Of a stretch of DNA of 64,000 nt, positions 18,636 through 27,447 are shown one piece after another; position 1 is the first letter of the stretch; the number at the start of each line of letters is the position of its first letter. This stretch comes from Streptococcus suis S735. Lineage in GTDB: Bacteria > Bacillota > Bacilli > Lactobacillales > Streptococcaceae. The position numbers and the translations under genes are program-made. The notes beneath the pieces are model-generated. The model did no database searches. It saw only the letters and a program-made list of their open reading frames with translations, and was not told the DNA's origin. Location: contig NC_018526.1 in the NCBI RefSeq assembly GCF_000294495.1, positions 124,001 to 188,000 on the forward strand. Reading direction: 5' to 3'.

Positions 18636-20315
18636 TTATCGGTCAGGCGTCAGAATCATTGGGATAATGATTGGTTCACGCTCTGTTTTTTCGTATAGGA
18701 ATGGTCGTAGGGCGTTAACAATGGCGCCGTTGACTGTTTGGATATTTGCGTCTTTGTTGCGCATGGCGATGCGGATAGCGTTGAAAAGGACGCGTTGGCT
18801 TTCGCGAATGAGCTCGCCAGATTCTCTCATATAGATAAAGCCACGGCTGAGGATGTCTGGTCCTGCTAATATCATCTTAGAATTAAAATCGACAGTGGCT
18901 ACTGCAAGGACAACACCATCTTCTGAAAGATCGCGGCGGTCTTTTAGAACAGCTGCGCCGATTTCACCGATGCGGTTTCCATCAACATAGATGTCTTGGG
19001 CGTTGAATTGACCTGCGAGACGTGCAGAATCTTTTGTCAGAGCAAGGACATCTCCGTTTTCCATGATGAAGATATTATCTTTGGGAACGCCTGTATCAAC
19101 AGCTAGGCTGGCATGGATTTTTTGCATGCGGTATTCACCATGGACAGGCATGAAGTATTTGGGTTTGATCAAGCGGAGCATGAGTTTTTGCTCTTGTTGA
19201 CCACCGTGTCCAGAGGTATGGATGTTGTTGATCTTGCCGTGAATAACATCGACACCGGCTTCAATCAAGATATTGATGAGCTTGTTGACACCTGTGGTAT
19301 TTCCCGGAATAGGACTGGACGAGAAGATAACCGTGTCGCCTGGCTGGAGTTGCACCTGACGGTGGGTACCGTGGGCGATGCGAGAGAGTGCGGCCATAGG
19401 CTCACCCTGGCTACCTGTACAGAGAATCATGATCTCGCTGGCAGGGTATTCTTTGATCTCGTTTGGCTCGATGAAGGTATCCTTAGGCACCTTGATGTAG
19501 CCGAGCTCGATACCGTTAACAATGGCTTTTTCCATGGAACGTCCAAAGACAGCGATCTTGCGTCCGGTCTTAACCGCTGCATCAGCCGCCTGTTGGAGAC
19601 GGAAGATGTTGGAGGCAAAGGAAGCAAAGATGATGCGTCCGTGAATGCCTTCAATCAGCTTCATAATGGACTGACCGACCACTTTTTCCGAGTTGGTGAA
19701 GGTTGGGACTTCAGCATTTGTCGAGTCGGAAAGGAGGCAGAGAACGCCTTCTTCACCCAGGGCGGCCATGCGGTGAAGGTCTGCTGGCTCACCAACAGGA
19801 GTGAAGTCGAACTTGAAGTCACCGGTACAGACGATTTTCCCTTGAGGTGTATCAACGACGATACCGAGAGGTTCTGGAATGGAGTGGGTGGTACGGAAGA
19901 AGCTGACTTTGAGGTGCTTGAAGGTCAACTCTGTATTATGATTGATTTCATGCAAAGTCGCATCACGGAGCAGACCGTGTTCTTCCAATTTGCCTCGAAT
20001 AAGGGCGAGGGCTAAAGGTCCAGCATAGATTGGGACATTGGCCTGCTTGAGTAAGAAGGGAATGCCTCCGATGTGGTCTTCGTGCCCGTGGGTAATAACC
20101 AGACCTTTAACGCGGTCTAGGTTTTCAACGATGTAGGAGTAGTCTGGGATAACGTAGTCGATACCCAATAGGTCATCTTCTGGGAACTTGATACCGGCAT
20201 CGACGATGAGAATTTCATCCTTATACTCGATACCGTAGGTGTTTTTCCCGATTTCTCCCAAACCACCGATGGCGAAAACGCCAACTTCATGAGGTTTTAG
20301 ATTGACTGATGACAT
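18636..20315 (-). CDS. rnjA: Ribonuclease J1
   Basis: Metallo-beta-lactamase-fold 5'-3' exoribonuclease and endoribonuclease of 559 residues, central to mRNA turnover and 16S rRNA 5' maturation in Firmicutes. The H76-G-H-E-D-H81 zinc motif lies in [12 protein letters not shown], followed by the beta-CASP domain (C-T-G-S-Q-G-E-P near the middle). The T-S-G-H-G-G segment and P-V-H-G-E-Y-R-M mark the C-terminal part of the catalytic core. It starts 3 bp downstream of rpoY, so the two genes form an operon. Confidence 0.97.
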   Translation of the reverse strand: MSSVNLKPHEVGVFAIGGLGEIGKNTYGIEYKDEILIVDAGIKFPEDDLLGIDYVIPDYSYIVENLDRVKGLVITHGHEDHIGGIPFLLKQANVPIYAGPLALALIRGKLEEHGLLRDATLHEINHNTELTFKHLKVSFFRTTHSIPEPLGIVVDTPQGKIVCTGDFKFDFTPVGEPADLHRMAALGEEGVLCLLSDSTNAEVPTFTNSEKVVGQSIMKLIEGIHGRIIFASFASNIFRLQQAADAAVKTGRKIAVFGRSMEKAIVNGIELGYIKVPKDTFIEPNEIKEYPASEIMILCTGSQGEPMAALSRIAHGTHRQVQLQPGDTVIFSSSPIPGNTTGVNKLINILIEAGVDVIHGKINNIHTSGHGGQQEQKLMLRLIKPKYFMPVHGEYRMQKIHASLAVDTGVPKDNIFIMENGDVLALTKDSARLAGQFNAQDIYVDGNRIGEIGAAVLKDRRDLSEDGVVLAVATVDFNSKMILAGPDILSRGFIYMRESGELIRESQRVLFNAIRIAMRNKDANIQTVNGAIVNALRPFLYEKTEREPIIIPMILTPDR

Positions 20316-20318
20316 GGA

Positions 20319-20549
20319 TTAAAACTCCGTAATTTTGAAATCTGCGTGCTCTTTCTCGTATTCAAGATGATTGTCTGATAAGAGGTCGATAAATTCGATA
20401 TTGTATTCAGGGCGGTTGGTTTCCACCAATTCACGCGCGATAATACGACCTTCCAATTCTGATGCAGCATCGATGTCTAGATAAAGAGCACGTGTCTGCT
20501 CGCGACGTGGGCTAATTTTTGATTCTTGATAGAATACTTTATAAATCAT
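20319..20549 (-). CDS. rpoY: RNA polymerase epsilon subunit (RpoY, DUF1447)
   Basis: A 76-residue acidic protein starting [19 protein letters not shown] at 20549. An AAGGAAC ribosome site precedes it, and an upstream in-frame start at 20582 adds an unlikely basic tail. It matches the DUF1447 family, identified as the epsilon subunit bound to Firmicute RNA polymerase and nearly always encoded next to RNase J1. The linkage to rnjA here supports the assignment. Confidence 0.92.
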   Translation of the reverse strand: MIYKVFYQESKISPRREQTRALYLDIDAASELEGRIIARELVETNRPEYNIEFIDLLSDNHLEYEKEHADFKITEF

Positions 20550-20674
20550 GTGTAGTATAGTTCCTTTCTTTTTGACTGGCAACTATGAAAAAAGCCTCAA
20601 ACAGTTGGGTCTGTCTGGTAATATCTATTCAATTTTCTCGAGTTGTCAATTTATTCAGTCTAAATGTACTCTTC

Positions 20675-20703
20675 ATTATACCATAAAATATGCTGATGGT
20701 AAA
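20675..20703 (-). promoter_or_regulatory. rpoY-rnjA promoter
   Basis: On the minus strand: TTTACC (20703-20698), 17 nt, then TATAAT (20680-20675) preceded by TGG, an extended -10. Confidence 0.75.
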
Positions 20704-20982
20704 AGGGTTTGGTAGGAAAATGGAAAAGTGTCATGATTTTCAGAAATTCGGTATTTCAGAAGGGTATAAATCAAAGAAATGAGTTAGGATTCCGAGTGTG
20801 TTGGGATTACTAAGACTAAGTTCAATTGTGCTGAGAAATGCCTATCAACTGCCAGATAGTGATGTGACTTACTAGAATGACAAATCGGTTCGATCCATTA
20901 ACCTACTAGAAATCACACCCCAGTCTTTTCCATTATTTGAAAAAATATCCAAGATAGCTTACAATAGAGAGTAGCATTTAAA
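20704..20982. other. Non-coding gap upstream of the repeat before tsaB
   Basis: No ORF or clear regulatory element is seen apart from AT-rich sequence. Together with the repeat at 20983-21138 it separates the divergent rpoY and tsaB transcription units. Confidence 0.5.
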
Positions 20983-21138
20983 AGTCTTTCAGTTTGCTTT
21001 TAGTACTAGGCAACGAGCTGCGGGCTGTACTGGAGTACGGCACAGGGAGTTCAAACAATACAGTGTATTGTTTGAAGTGGGAAATACGGAAACGAAGTTT
21101 CCTCAAGTGTTGAAGTAATAAAAGCAAACCGAATGACG
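20983..21138 (-). repeat. MITE-like repeat with terminal inverted repeats, copy 2 (156 bp)
   Basis: The left end AGTCTTTCAGTTTGCTTTTA is an inverted match of the right end (minus strand GTCATTCGGTTTGCTTTTAT). Internally it carries, on the minus strand, the same order of hairpins as the 60449-60664 copy: GGAAAC/GTTTCC, CAATAC/GTATTG and GAGCTGCGG. It ends 17 nt before the tsaB ATG. Confidence 0.8.
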
Positions 21139-21155
21139 TAAAGAAAGAGAAACTT

Positions 21156-21839
21156 ATGAAAATACTAGCTTTGGACAGCTCCAATCAGGCCTTATCGGTT
21201 GCCTTGGTGGAGGACGGTCGTTTGCAGGCGGAAACCCTGTTGGCTGTCAAGAAAAATCATAGTATCAGCCTCATGCCTGTGGTTGATTTTTTGGTAGCGC
21301 AGGTGGGCTGGACACCCAAAGACCTGGATCGGATTGTGGTCGCTCAGGGACCTGGCTCCTACACGGGCCTGCGGGTGGCGGTGGCGACCGCCAAGACCTT
21401 GGCCTACACCCTCAAGATCGACTTGGTGGGGCTATCTAGTCTTCAGTCTCTGGTTCCTCCTAGCCTGACGGGTCTGGTGGTGCCTCTCATTGATGCCCGC
21501 CGTAACTGCGTCTATGCAGGTGTTTATGAAAATGGCAGAGCAGTCGAGCCAGACCGCTACTGGTCTTTTGAAGACTTGCTTTCTAGCCTGTCTGGTAAGG
21601 AAAATATTACCTTTGTCGGAGAAGTAGAAAACTTTATGGAGCAAATCGAACAAGCTCTACCGACTGCTCAGTATCAAGCTAGTCTGCCGTCTGCCTATCA
21701 GCTAGCAGTAATCGGTCAAGACTTGCCAGCAGTAGATGTGACGAGCTTTGAGCCCAACTATCTCAAGCATGTAGAGGCAGAAGAAAACTGGCTCAAGGAC
21801 AACCAAGTTGGCTCAGAAAGTTATATCAAGCGTGTATGA
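21156..21839 (+). CDS. tsaB: tRNA threonylcarbamoyladenosine biosynthesis protein TsaB
   Basis: A 227-residue ASKHA-fold partner of TsaD, needed to form the t6A modification at position 37 of ANN-decoding tRNAs. The start ILALDSSNQALSVALVEDG and the motif A-Q-G-P-G-S-Y-T-G-L-R-V-A-V-A-T-A-K (about residues 64-81) are family hallmarks. The ATG at 21156 follows an AAAGAGAAAC site. The stop overlaps the rimI start by 4 bp (ATGA), so translation is coupled. Confidence 0.96.
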   Translation: MKILALDSSNQALSVALVEDGRLQAETLLAVKKNHSISLMPVVDFLVAQVGWTPKDLDRIVVAQGPGSYTGLRVAVATAKTLAYTLKIDLVGLSSLQSLVPPSLTGLVVPLIDARRNCVYAGVYENGRAVEPDRYWSFEDLLSSLSGKENITFVGEVENFMEQIEQALPTAQYQASLPSAYQLAVIGQDLPAVDVTSFEPNYLKHVEAEENWLKDNQVGSESYIKRV

Positions 21840-22276
21840 TAGAGATTAAACACTACGACGGTCAGGAAAATCTGGCGGAGGCTGTGTTGGCAGTTATGCA
21901 GTCCGTCTATGATCAGTCACCTTGGACCTTGGAACAGATTGTTTCAAGCATGACCAGTCAGTATGAGGATTATTATTTGGCCTATGAGGGTCAGGAATTG
22001 GTCGGATTTTTGGCTGTGCAGACGGTGCTGGATGAGATGGAAATCTTGCAGATTGCTGTCAAGACTGATTTTCAGAGGCTGGGAATCGCCAGTCAACTGA
22101 TGGCTGCTGTGATGGACTGGGATGGGGATATTTTCCTCGAAGTGAGAGAGTCCAATAGCGCAGCTCAGGCCCTCTATACACGCCAGCATTTTACCAAAAT
22201 AGGAAAACGAAAAGACTACTACCGCCATCCTGTCGAGGACGCGGTGATAATGAAGAGAGAACGTGATGAAAGATAG
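21836..22276 (+). CDS. rimI: Ribosomal protein S18-alanine N-acetyltransferase
   Basis: A 146-residue GNAT acetyltransferase. The acetyl-CoA loop Q-R-L-G-I-A follows the strand [13 protein letters not shown]. The N-L-A-E and [14 protein letters not shown] segment with the [11 protein letters not shown] end is typical of RimI. It acetylates the N-terminal alanine of S18, based on family knowledge. It is sandwiched in the tsaB-rimI-tsaD operon, overlapping both neighbours by a few bases. Confidence 0.93.
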   Translation: MIEIKHYDGQENLAEAVLAVMQSVYDQSPWTLEQIVSSMTSQYEDYYLAYEGQELVGFLAVQTVLDEMEILQIAVKTDFQRLGIASQLMAAVMDWDGDIFLEVRESNSAAQALYTRQHFTKIGKRKDYYRHPVEDAVIMKRERDER

Positions 22277-23273
22277 ATTGATTTTGGCGATCGAGACCTC
22301 CTGTGACGAGACCTCGGTGGCTGTTTTGCGAAATGACGCGGAGCTTTTATCCAACGTCATTGCCAGCCAGATTGCCAGCCACCAGCGGTTTGGTGGGGTG
22401 GTGCCCGAGGTGGCCAGCCGTCACCATGTGGAAGTGATAACGGCCTGTATCGAGGAGGCCTTGTTGGAGGCGGAAGTGACGGCAGAGGACCTGACGGCTG
22501 TGGCTGTGACCTATGGGCCTGGCTTAGTTGGTGCCCTGTTGGTCGGGATTTCAGCTGCTAAGGCCTTTGCCTGGGCTAACGGTCTGCCGCTCATTCCTGT
22601 CAACCACATGGCAGGGCATTTGATGGCGGCGCGGGCGGTCAAGGAGTTGGAGTTTCCGCTCTTGGCTCTTTTGGTCAGCGGTGGGCACACGGAGTTGGTC
22701 TATGTGTCAGAGGCAGGTGACTACAAGATTGTCGGTGAAACGCGAGATGATGCGGTCGGCGAAGCCTATGATAAGGTGGGTCGGGTCATGGGCCTGCCCT
22801 ATCCAGCTGGTCGGGTGATTGACGAATTGGCACATGAGGGGCAAGACATTTATGACTTCCCTCGGGCTATGATTAAAGAGGATAATTTGGAGTTTTCTTT
22901 CTCTGGTTTGAAATCCGCCTTTATCAACCTCTACCACAATGCCCAGCAGAAAGGGGAGACCTTGTCCAATGCGGACTTGTCAGCCTCTTTCCAAGCCTGT
23001 GTTATGGACATTCTCATGGCTAAGACCAAGAAGGCCTTGGAGCAATACCCTGTCAAAACCTTGGTGGTAGCGGGCGGTGTGGCAGCTAATCAGGGCTTGC
23101 GAGAGCGGTTGGCTGCTGAAATTACCGATGTGGAGGTTATCATTCCCCCGCTTCGCCTCTGCGGTGACAATGCAGGTATGATTGCCTTAGCAGCGGTCAG
23201 TGAGTACAATAAGGAAAACCTTGCTGGCTGGGACCTCAATGCCAAGCCTAGTCTGGCTTTTGAGAATTTATAG
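22266..23273 (+). CDS. tsaD: tRNA N6-threonylcarbamoyl transferase TsaD
   Basis: Catalytic subunit of t6A synthesis, about 335 residues; ASKHA fold. It begins [16 protein letters not shown]. Metal ligands H114 and H118 lie in N-H-M-A-G-H, and [10 protein letters not shown] and the C-terminal C-G-D-N-A-G-M are intact. I prefer the ATG at 22266 over the GTG one codon earlier (22263). It overlaps rimI by 11 bp and closes the operon. G+C is visibly higher in the first part than in the neighbours. Confidence 0.97.
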   Translation: MKDRLILAIETSCDETSVAVLRNDAELLSNVIASQIASHQRFGGVVPEVASRHHVEVITACIEEALLEAEVTAEDLTAVAVTYGPGLVGALLVGISAAKAFAWANGLPLIPVNHMAGHLMAARAVKELEFPLLALLVSGGHTELVYVSEAGDYKIVGETRDDAVGEAYDKVGRVMGLPYPAGRVIDELAHEGQDIYDFPRAMIKEDNLEFSFSGLKSAFINLYHNAQQKGETLSNADLSASFQACVMDILMAKTKKALEQYPVKTLVVAGGVAANQGLRERLAAEITDVEVIIPPLRLCGDNAGMIALAAVSEYNKENLAGWDLNAKPSLAFENL

Positions 23274-23277
23274 AATA

Positions 23278-23312
23278 AAAACCTCTTACGTCAAGGATAC
23301 GTAAGAGGTTTA
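23278..23312. terminator. Bidirectional terminator between tsaD and the AraC-type regulator
   Basis: AAACCTCTTACG / CGTAAGAGGTTT, 12-bp perfect stem with a 9-nt loop, between two convergent genes. Confidence 0.9.
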
Positions 23313-24146
23313 TTTGTGGATTTTTCGCCAGCGATTTGGAGAAATTTGGTAATGTCTTTTAAAAGCAGTTGAAAAATTGAATTGGTTGGAGTAGCCGATT
23401 TCTTCAGCAATTTCCTGTAGTGTCTTAGTAGTGTTTTTTAAGAGTTCGCAGGCTTCGCTGAGTCGGTATTGGATGATAAATTGTTGAGGTGAGATGTTCA
23501 TTTGCTCCTTGAATAGCCGACTGAAGTAGTGGCGATTGAGGTTGCACACTTGTGCCAAATCATCGACGGATATAGCTTTCTCATAATTTCGTTCTACGAA
23601 GTTGATAGCTTCTCGTATATAAAATTCCTTGTTTTCATCGTGTTTGCTACTTGTTTTGGTTAGCGAACAGTCAATGAGGCAGGAGATAAAGAGGTAAAGG
23701 TGTCCGAGAACTAGAGCGCTTTTTTGATGATGGAGCGCGAGAATTTGTTTCATTTCATGGTAGACAGGGCTAGAGGTGGGCATTTCTCGTTGTGAAAAGA
23801 TAGGTTGTTCTTTCGAGAGCCCTGCCTGTCTGAGAAAATGCTCAGTTTTCAGACCGTCAAATTCAAGCCAGATATAGGTCCAGGGGTCCTTTTCGTCTGC
23901 TTCGTAGCTACAGATGGCGTCTGGGGAGATAAGGAAGCCCTGTCCTGCGGTTAGGTGGTATTCACGTTGGTCGGAGGTATCGTAAAAAGTACCTGAACCA
24001 GAGATGATGTAGTGAAACAGGTAGTGTTGTTTCATAGTTGGGCCGAATGAGTGAAGTGGCTTACAGGCTTCCATGCCAAATTGGATGGGGTAAAAATCTA
24101 CATAGGATCTGTTATTAAAGACGTAAAATTCAGGTTGTATTTTCAT
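23310..24146 (-). CDS. AraC-family transcriptional regulator (MsmR/RafR-like)
   Basis: A 278-residue regulator. The N-terminal cupin-like sugar-sensing domain (about residues 10-150; Y-L-F-H-Y-I-I-S-G-S-G-T-F) is followed by the double helix-turn-helix at roughly residues 180-278. The C-terminus carries the AraC signature I-A-E-E-I-G-Y-S-N-Q-F-N-F-S-T-A-F-K-R. I choose the ATG at 24146, which has GGAG at good spacing; the ATG at 24158 lacks one. It is divergent from the sugar operon at 24361 and is likely its activator. A cre-like palindrome sits near its predicted start of transcription. Confidence 0.9.
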   Translation of the reverse strand: MKIQPEFYVFNNRSYVDFYPIQFGMEACKPLHSFGPTMKQHYLFHYIISGSGTFYDTSDQREYHLTAGQGFLISPDAICSYEADEKDPWTYIWLEFDGLKTEHFLRQAGLSKEQPIFSQREMPTSSPVYHEMKQILALHHQKSALVLGHLYLFISCLIDCSLTKTSSKHDENKEFYIREAINFVERNYEKAISVDDLAQVCNLNRHYFSRLFKEQMNISPQQFIIQYRLSEACELLKNTTKTLQEIAEEIGYSNQFNFSTAFKRHYQISPNRWRKIHK

Positions 24147-24166
24147 CGTATTCTCCATACCAAAAG

Positions 24167-24180
24167 TGTAAAGGCTTACA
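24167..24180. promoter_or_regulatory. cre-like palindrome near the regulator's transcription start
   Basis: TGTAAAGGCTTACA differs from the CcpA consensus TGWAANCGNTNWCA only at the central C. It lies 4 nt past the minus-strand TATACT (24189-24184), over the predicted start site of the AraC-type gene. Confidence 0.55.
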
Positions 24181-24274
24181 ATTAGTATAGCATATTTATA
24201 TGTAAATGTGACATTTTATTTGAAAAAATTAAAAAATATCCCAAAATCATATGGAATATGTCAAATATTCCTAT

Positions 24275-24303
24275 TTGATTATAAAGCGCTTACATGTTAT
24301 AGT
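24275..24303 (+). promoter_or_regulatory. Promoter of the alpha-galactoside operon
   Basis: TTGATT (24275-24280), 17-nt spacer, TATAGT (24298-24303). The cre site lies inside the spacer. Confidence 0.7.
24281..24294 (-). promoter_or_regulatory. cre site (CcpA) in the operon promoter
   Basis: The minus strand reads TGTAAGCGCTTTAT, 12 of 14 to TGWAANCGNTNWCA, with the invariant central CG. Its position between the -35 and -10 boxes fits carbon catabolite repression. Confidence 0.78.
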
Positions 24304-24360
24304 TATAGTAGAAATAACAAAGTTCGTCGACGTATTCGACAAAAGAAAAGGAGTATTATC

Positions 24361-25635
24361 ATGAAGAAAATTGGTCGCTATGTTACCTTGCTTGCGGCTG
24401 CAGGCCTGCTGGCAGCGTGTTCTACTTCGACTGAGTCTAGCAAAACTACGGGAGGAAGTAGTTCAGGAAAGACAGAAATATCCTATGCTATTTGGGATTC
24501 TGGTCAAGAGCCTGGTTTGAGAAAGATTGCGGATGAGTTTGAGAAAAAGAATCCAGATATTAAAATCAATATTCAAGTATCGGACTGGGATTCCTACTGG
24601 ACCATGTTAGAAGCTGGTGCGACAGGTGGTTCATTGCCTGATACCTTCTGGATGCATTCAAATGAGATTTATCGCTATGGTTCCAATGAAATGCTATTGC
24701 CATTGGATGAATACTTAGCCAAGAGTGAAGATGCCAAACTAGCTAATTTCCCAGATGGTTTGAATGAAATCTACAACATAAATGGTAAGCAGTACGCTAT
24801 TCCAAAAGATTTCGATACAATCGGTCTTTGGTACAATAAAAAATTATTTGACGAAGCAGGCATTCCATATCCAGATGATACTTGGGATTGGAATAAGTTG
24901 AAAGAAGTAGCGAAGAAATTGACCAAGCCAGATGGTAGTCAGTATGGTTTCGGTGCTGGTTTGAGTAACCAAGAGGGCTACTACAACTTTATCTATCAAA
25001 ATGGTGGTAAGGTTATTACTGATGATTTGAAATCAGGCTATGCTGATCCTAAGACCATTGAGGCTTTGGATTACTACTTTAGCTTTGTCAAAGAAAAAAT
25101 TTCACCGGCTATTACAGTAGATAAAGAGCGGGCCGAAGCATTCCAAAACGGTCAAGTGGCTATGAGCGTCTTCGGTTCTTGGAATTTATCTGGTTTCACT
25201 GCTAATGACTACATTCGTGAAAATGCTGATGTAGCTGTTTTGCCAAAAGGTCCAGATGGAACTCGTGCAACCATCTTTAATGGATTGGGTCATGCCATTG
25301 CTGCTACCACTAAACATCCAGATGCTGCTTGGAAATGGGTTGAATACCTCAGCTCAAAAGAGGCACAAGAAATGCAGGCAACACTTGGTGTGGCAATCTC
25401 GGCTTATAAAGGCGCGGCAGATACTTGGGTAGATTCAAACAAAAACTTTACTATCAAGAATTATGTTGACATGGTGGATTATGCACAGATTCGTCCATAT
25501 TCACAAACAACCATCAAGTGGGAAGATAAGGCTTATGAGCTATTGAAACCTGCTTATCTTGGAGAAAAAGCAACTGAAGAAGCTGCCAAAGAAACAGCTG
25601 ATATGATGAATGCTGAATTAGCAACTGAAAAATAG
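24361..25635 (+). CDS. Sugar ABC transporter substrate-binding lipoprotein
   Basis: A 424-residue extracellular solute-binding protein (family 1). Lipoprotein signal L-L-A-A-C with the modified Cys at residue 20, then a Ser/Thr/Gly-rich linker. The binding-protein fold starts at about residue 38 (ISYAIWDSGQEPGLRKIADE). An in-frame start at 24208 would run through the promoter and is rejected; ATG 24361 follows AAAGGAG. The neighbouring GH36 alpha-galactosidase suggests raffinose, melibiose or stachyose as ligand. A hairpin after its stop probably sets higher expression than the permeases. Confidence 0.92.
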   Translation: MKKIGRYVTLLAAAGLLAACSTSTESSKTTGGSSSGKTEISYAIWDSGQEPGLRKIADEFEKKNPDIKINIQVSDWDSYWTMLEAGATGGSLPDTFWMHSNEIYRYGSNEMLLPLDEYLAKSEDAKLANFPDGLNEIYNINGKQYAIPKDFDTIGLWYNKKLFDEAGIPYPDDTWDWNKLKEVAKKLTKPDGSQYGFGAGLSNQEGYYNFIYQNGGKVITDDLKSGYADPKTIEALDYYFSFVKEKISPAITVDKERAEAFQNGQVAMSVFGSWNLSGFTANDYIRENADVAVLPKGPDGTRATIFNGLGHAIAATTKHPDAAWKWVEYLSSKEAQEMQATLGVAISAYKGAADTWVDSNKNFTIKNYVDMVDYAQIRPYSQTTIKWEDKAYELLKPAYLGEKATEEAAKETADMMNAELATEK

Positions 25636-25640
25636 GTAGG

Positions 25641-25677
25641 AGGTCTTGGGAAGTTGATTCTTCCCCGGACCTTCTTA
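25641..25677 (+). promoter_or_regulatory. Intercistronic hairpin after the binding-protein gene
   Basis: GGAGGTCTTGGGAAG / CTTCCCCGGACCTTC, a long imperfect stem without a long T run. It could act as a leaky terminator or 3'-end stabiliser. Confidence 0.6.
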
Positions 25678-25703
25678 TTAAAATGAAGAAGGATGGGGAT
25701 AAG

Positions 25704-26597
25704 ATGTTCCGAAAAAAAGGAAGTTTAAATGAGGCAATTTGGGGATGGGGAATGGTAGCACCGACCATTATTGGATTAATCGTGCTCAATATTATTCCTA
25801 TTTTCCAAACCATGAAGATGAGTTTTCATAAGAGTGGAGATTTCGGCAAAGGTGACATCTTTGTCGGCTTGGCAAATTACCAACGCATGTTAGGGGATGC
25901 GCAAGTGTGGCAGGCGACATGGAATACCTTGAAATATACGATTCTAGTTGTTCCGGCTACCGTTGCCTTGGCCATGTTGCTTGCAGTTTTGCTTAATTCT
26001 AAGATTAAAGGTAAGCATATTTATCGAACCATTTTTTTCTTGCCTATGGTGGCAGCACCAGCCGCGGTGACCATGGTTTGGAAATGGCTCTACAATACGG
26101 ACTTCGGCTTGATTAACTATATCTTGCGTCGTTTGGGACTGGGTGCTGTGAACTGGATTGAAGATCCAAAGATTGCTCTATACTCAATCGCTTTGATTGG
26201 AATTTGGAGTACGGTTGGCTATAGTATGATTTTAATTTTAGCTGGTTTGCAAGAAATTCCAACGGATTTTTATGAGGCAGCTCGCATTGATGGAGCTAGT
26301 CCGGCCAAGCAATTTTTCTCCATTACCCTGCCATTGGTTTCACCAACCCTGTTCTTTGTTGTGGTAACCAGTGTCATTCAATCCATGCAAGTCTTTGATG
26401 TTATCTATATGATGGAGGATGTTCGTAGTCCTGCCTATGATAAGACAGTATCTCTGGTTTATCTGTTTTACAATAATTCCTTTAAATATTCGGATAAGGG
26501 CTATGGCTCCACCATTGTCATGTTGTTGTTATTGATTATTCTTGTCATTACTTTCGTTCAGATGAAGGTACAGAAAAAATGGGTGCATTACCGTTAA
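25704..26597 (+). CDS. Sugar ABC transporter permease 1
   Basis: A 297-residue membrane permease of the MalF/UgpA/MsmF type with six predicted membrane segments. The EAA loop reads Y-E-A-A-R-I-D-G-A-S-P and docks the ATPase. I choose ATG 25704 (GGGG site 5-8 nt upstream) over ATG 25683, which lacks a ribosome site. It pairs with the second permease 10 bp downstream. No ATPase gene is present in the operon, so a shared MsmK-type ATPase encoded elsewhere is implied. Confidence 0.92.
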   Translation: MFRKKGSLNEAIWGWGMVAPTIIGLIVLNIIPIFQTMKMSFHKSGDFGKGDIFVGLANYQRMLGDAQVWQATWNTLKYTILVVPATVALAMLLAVLLNSKIKGKHIYRTIFFLPMVAAPAAVTMVWKWLYNTDFGLINYILRRLGLGAVNWIEDPKIALYSIALIGIWSTVGYSMILILAGLQEIPTDFYEAARIDGASPAKQFFSITLPLVSPTLFFVVVTSVIQSMQVFDVIYMMEDVRSPAYDKTVSLVYLFYNNSFKYSDKGYGSTIVMLLLLIILVITFVQMKVQKKWVHYR

Positions 26598-26607
26598 GGA
26601 GGTTCAT

Positions 26608-27438
26608 GTGAAACAATCAGCTTTTAAATCAACAATCTGGATGCATGCCTTCTTGATTTTAGTGGCAATGGGCATGCTGATCCCATTTGTTTGGATGGTG
26701 TTGACGTCTTTTAAAACGGTAACCGAATCCACTCAGATGAATCCTTTCCACTTTTTACCAAGTAACTGGATGGTGAGCAATTATACGGAGGCTATTCGGA
26801 CTAATAATTTTCCGATACTCTATCTGAACACCATTTTGATGATGTTATGGCGTATCTTTAGCTCGGTTATGTTTTCAGCTATGGCAGCTTATGCCTTTGC
26901 TCGACTGGAGTTTCCTGGGCGGAATTTCTTGTTTGGTCTGGTCCTCTTTCAAATGATGGTGCCACCTCAGTTATTCGTCATTCCTCAGTATTTGATGATT
27001 GACCAACTTGGTATGCGCAATACGATTTTTGCTCTGGTATTCCCAGGAATTGTCAGTGCCTTTGGGACATTCTTGCTCCGTCAATTTTTCATGGGGCTTC
27101 CAAAAGAATTGGAGGAGTCTGCGAAATTGGATGGTTGTAATATCGGGCAGACCTTCTTTAAGGTCATGTTGCCATTGGCCAAGTCTGGCTTGATTGCCTT
27201 AGCGATTTTTACGGCTTTGTTTGCTTTCAAGGATTTGCTGTGGCCATTGATTATCAACTCAGAGGCTGACAAGGCTACCCTATCTAGCGCACTTTCTAAG
27301 ATTCAGGGAGCTTACGCTGTTAACTATCCTCAGCTCATGGCTGCAAGTGTTTTGGCTATTTGGCCGATGTTGGTACTGTATGTGATATTCCAGAAGCAGT
27401 TCATCCAAGGGATTGCGACATCTGGTGGAAAATTATAG
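26608..27438 (+). CDS. Sugar ABC transporter permease 2
   Basis: A 276-residue MalG/MsmG-type permease. It starts with GTG at 26608 after AAGGAGG; the overlapping ATG at 26606 is out of frame. There are six membrane segments, and the EAA loop reads L-E-E-S-A-K-L-D-G-C-N. The alpha-galactosidase gene starts 9 bp downstream, so the three genes are translated as one unit. Ligand inferred from context only. Confidence 0.92.
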   Translation: MKQSAFKSTIWMHAFLILVAMGMLIPFVWMVLTSFKTVTESTQMNPFHFLPSNWMVSNYTEAIRTNNFPILYLNTILMMLWRIFSSVMFSAMAAYAFARLEFPGRNFLFGLVLFQMMVPPQLFVIPQYLMIDQLGMRNTIFALVFPGIVSAFGTFLLRQFFMGLPKELEESAKLDGCNIGQTFFKVMLPLAKSGLIALAIFTALFAFKDLLWPLIINSEADKATLSSALSKIQGAYAVNYPQLMAASVLAIWPMLVLYVIFQKQFIQGIATSGGKL

Positions 27439-27447
27439 GAGGCTACA

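Noticed and set aside
19113..20015. A 300-codon open frame on the plus strand inside rnjA
   Set aside because: It is antisense to a fully conserved RNase J1 gene, has no family resemblance, and its composition follows the complementary codons.
24208..24360. Longer N-terminus of the sugar-binding protein
   Set aside because: It would cross the cre site and promoter and place the lipobox 70 residues in.
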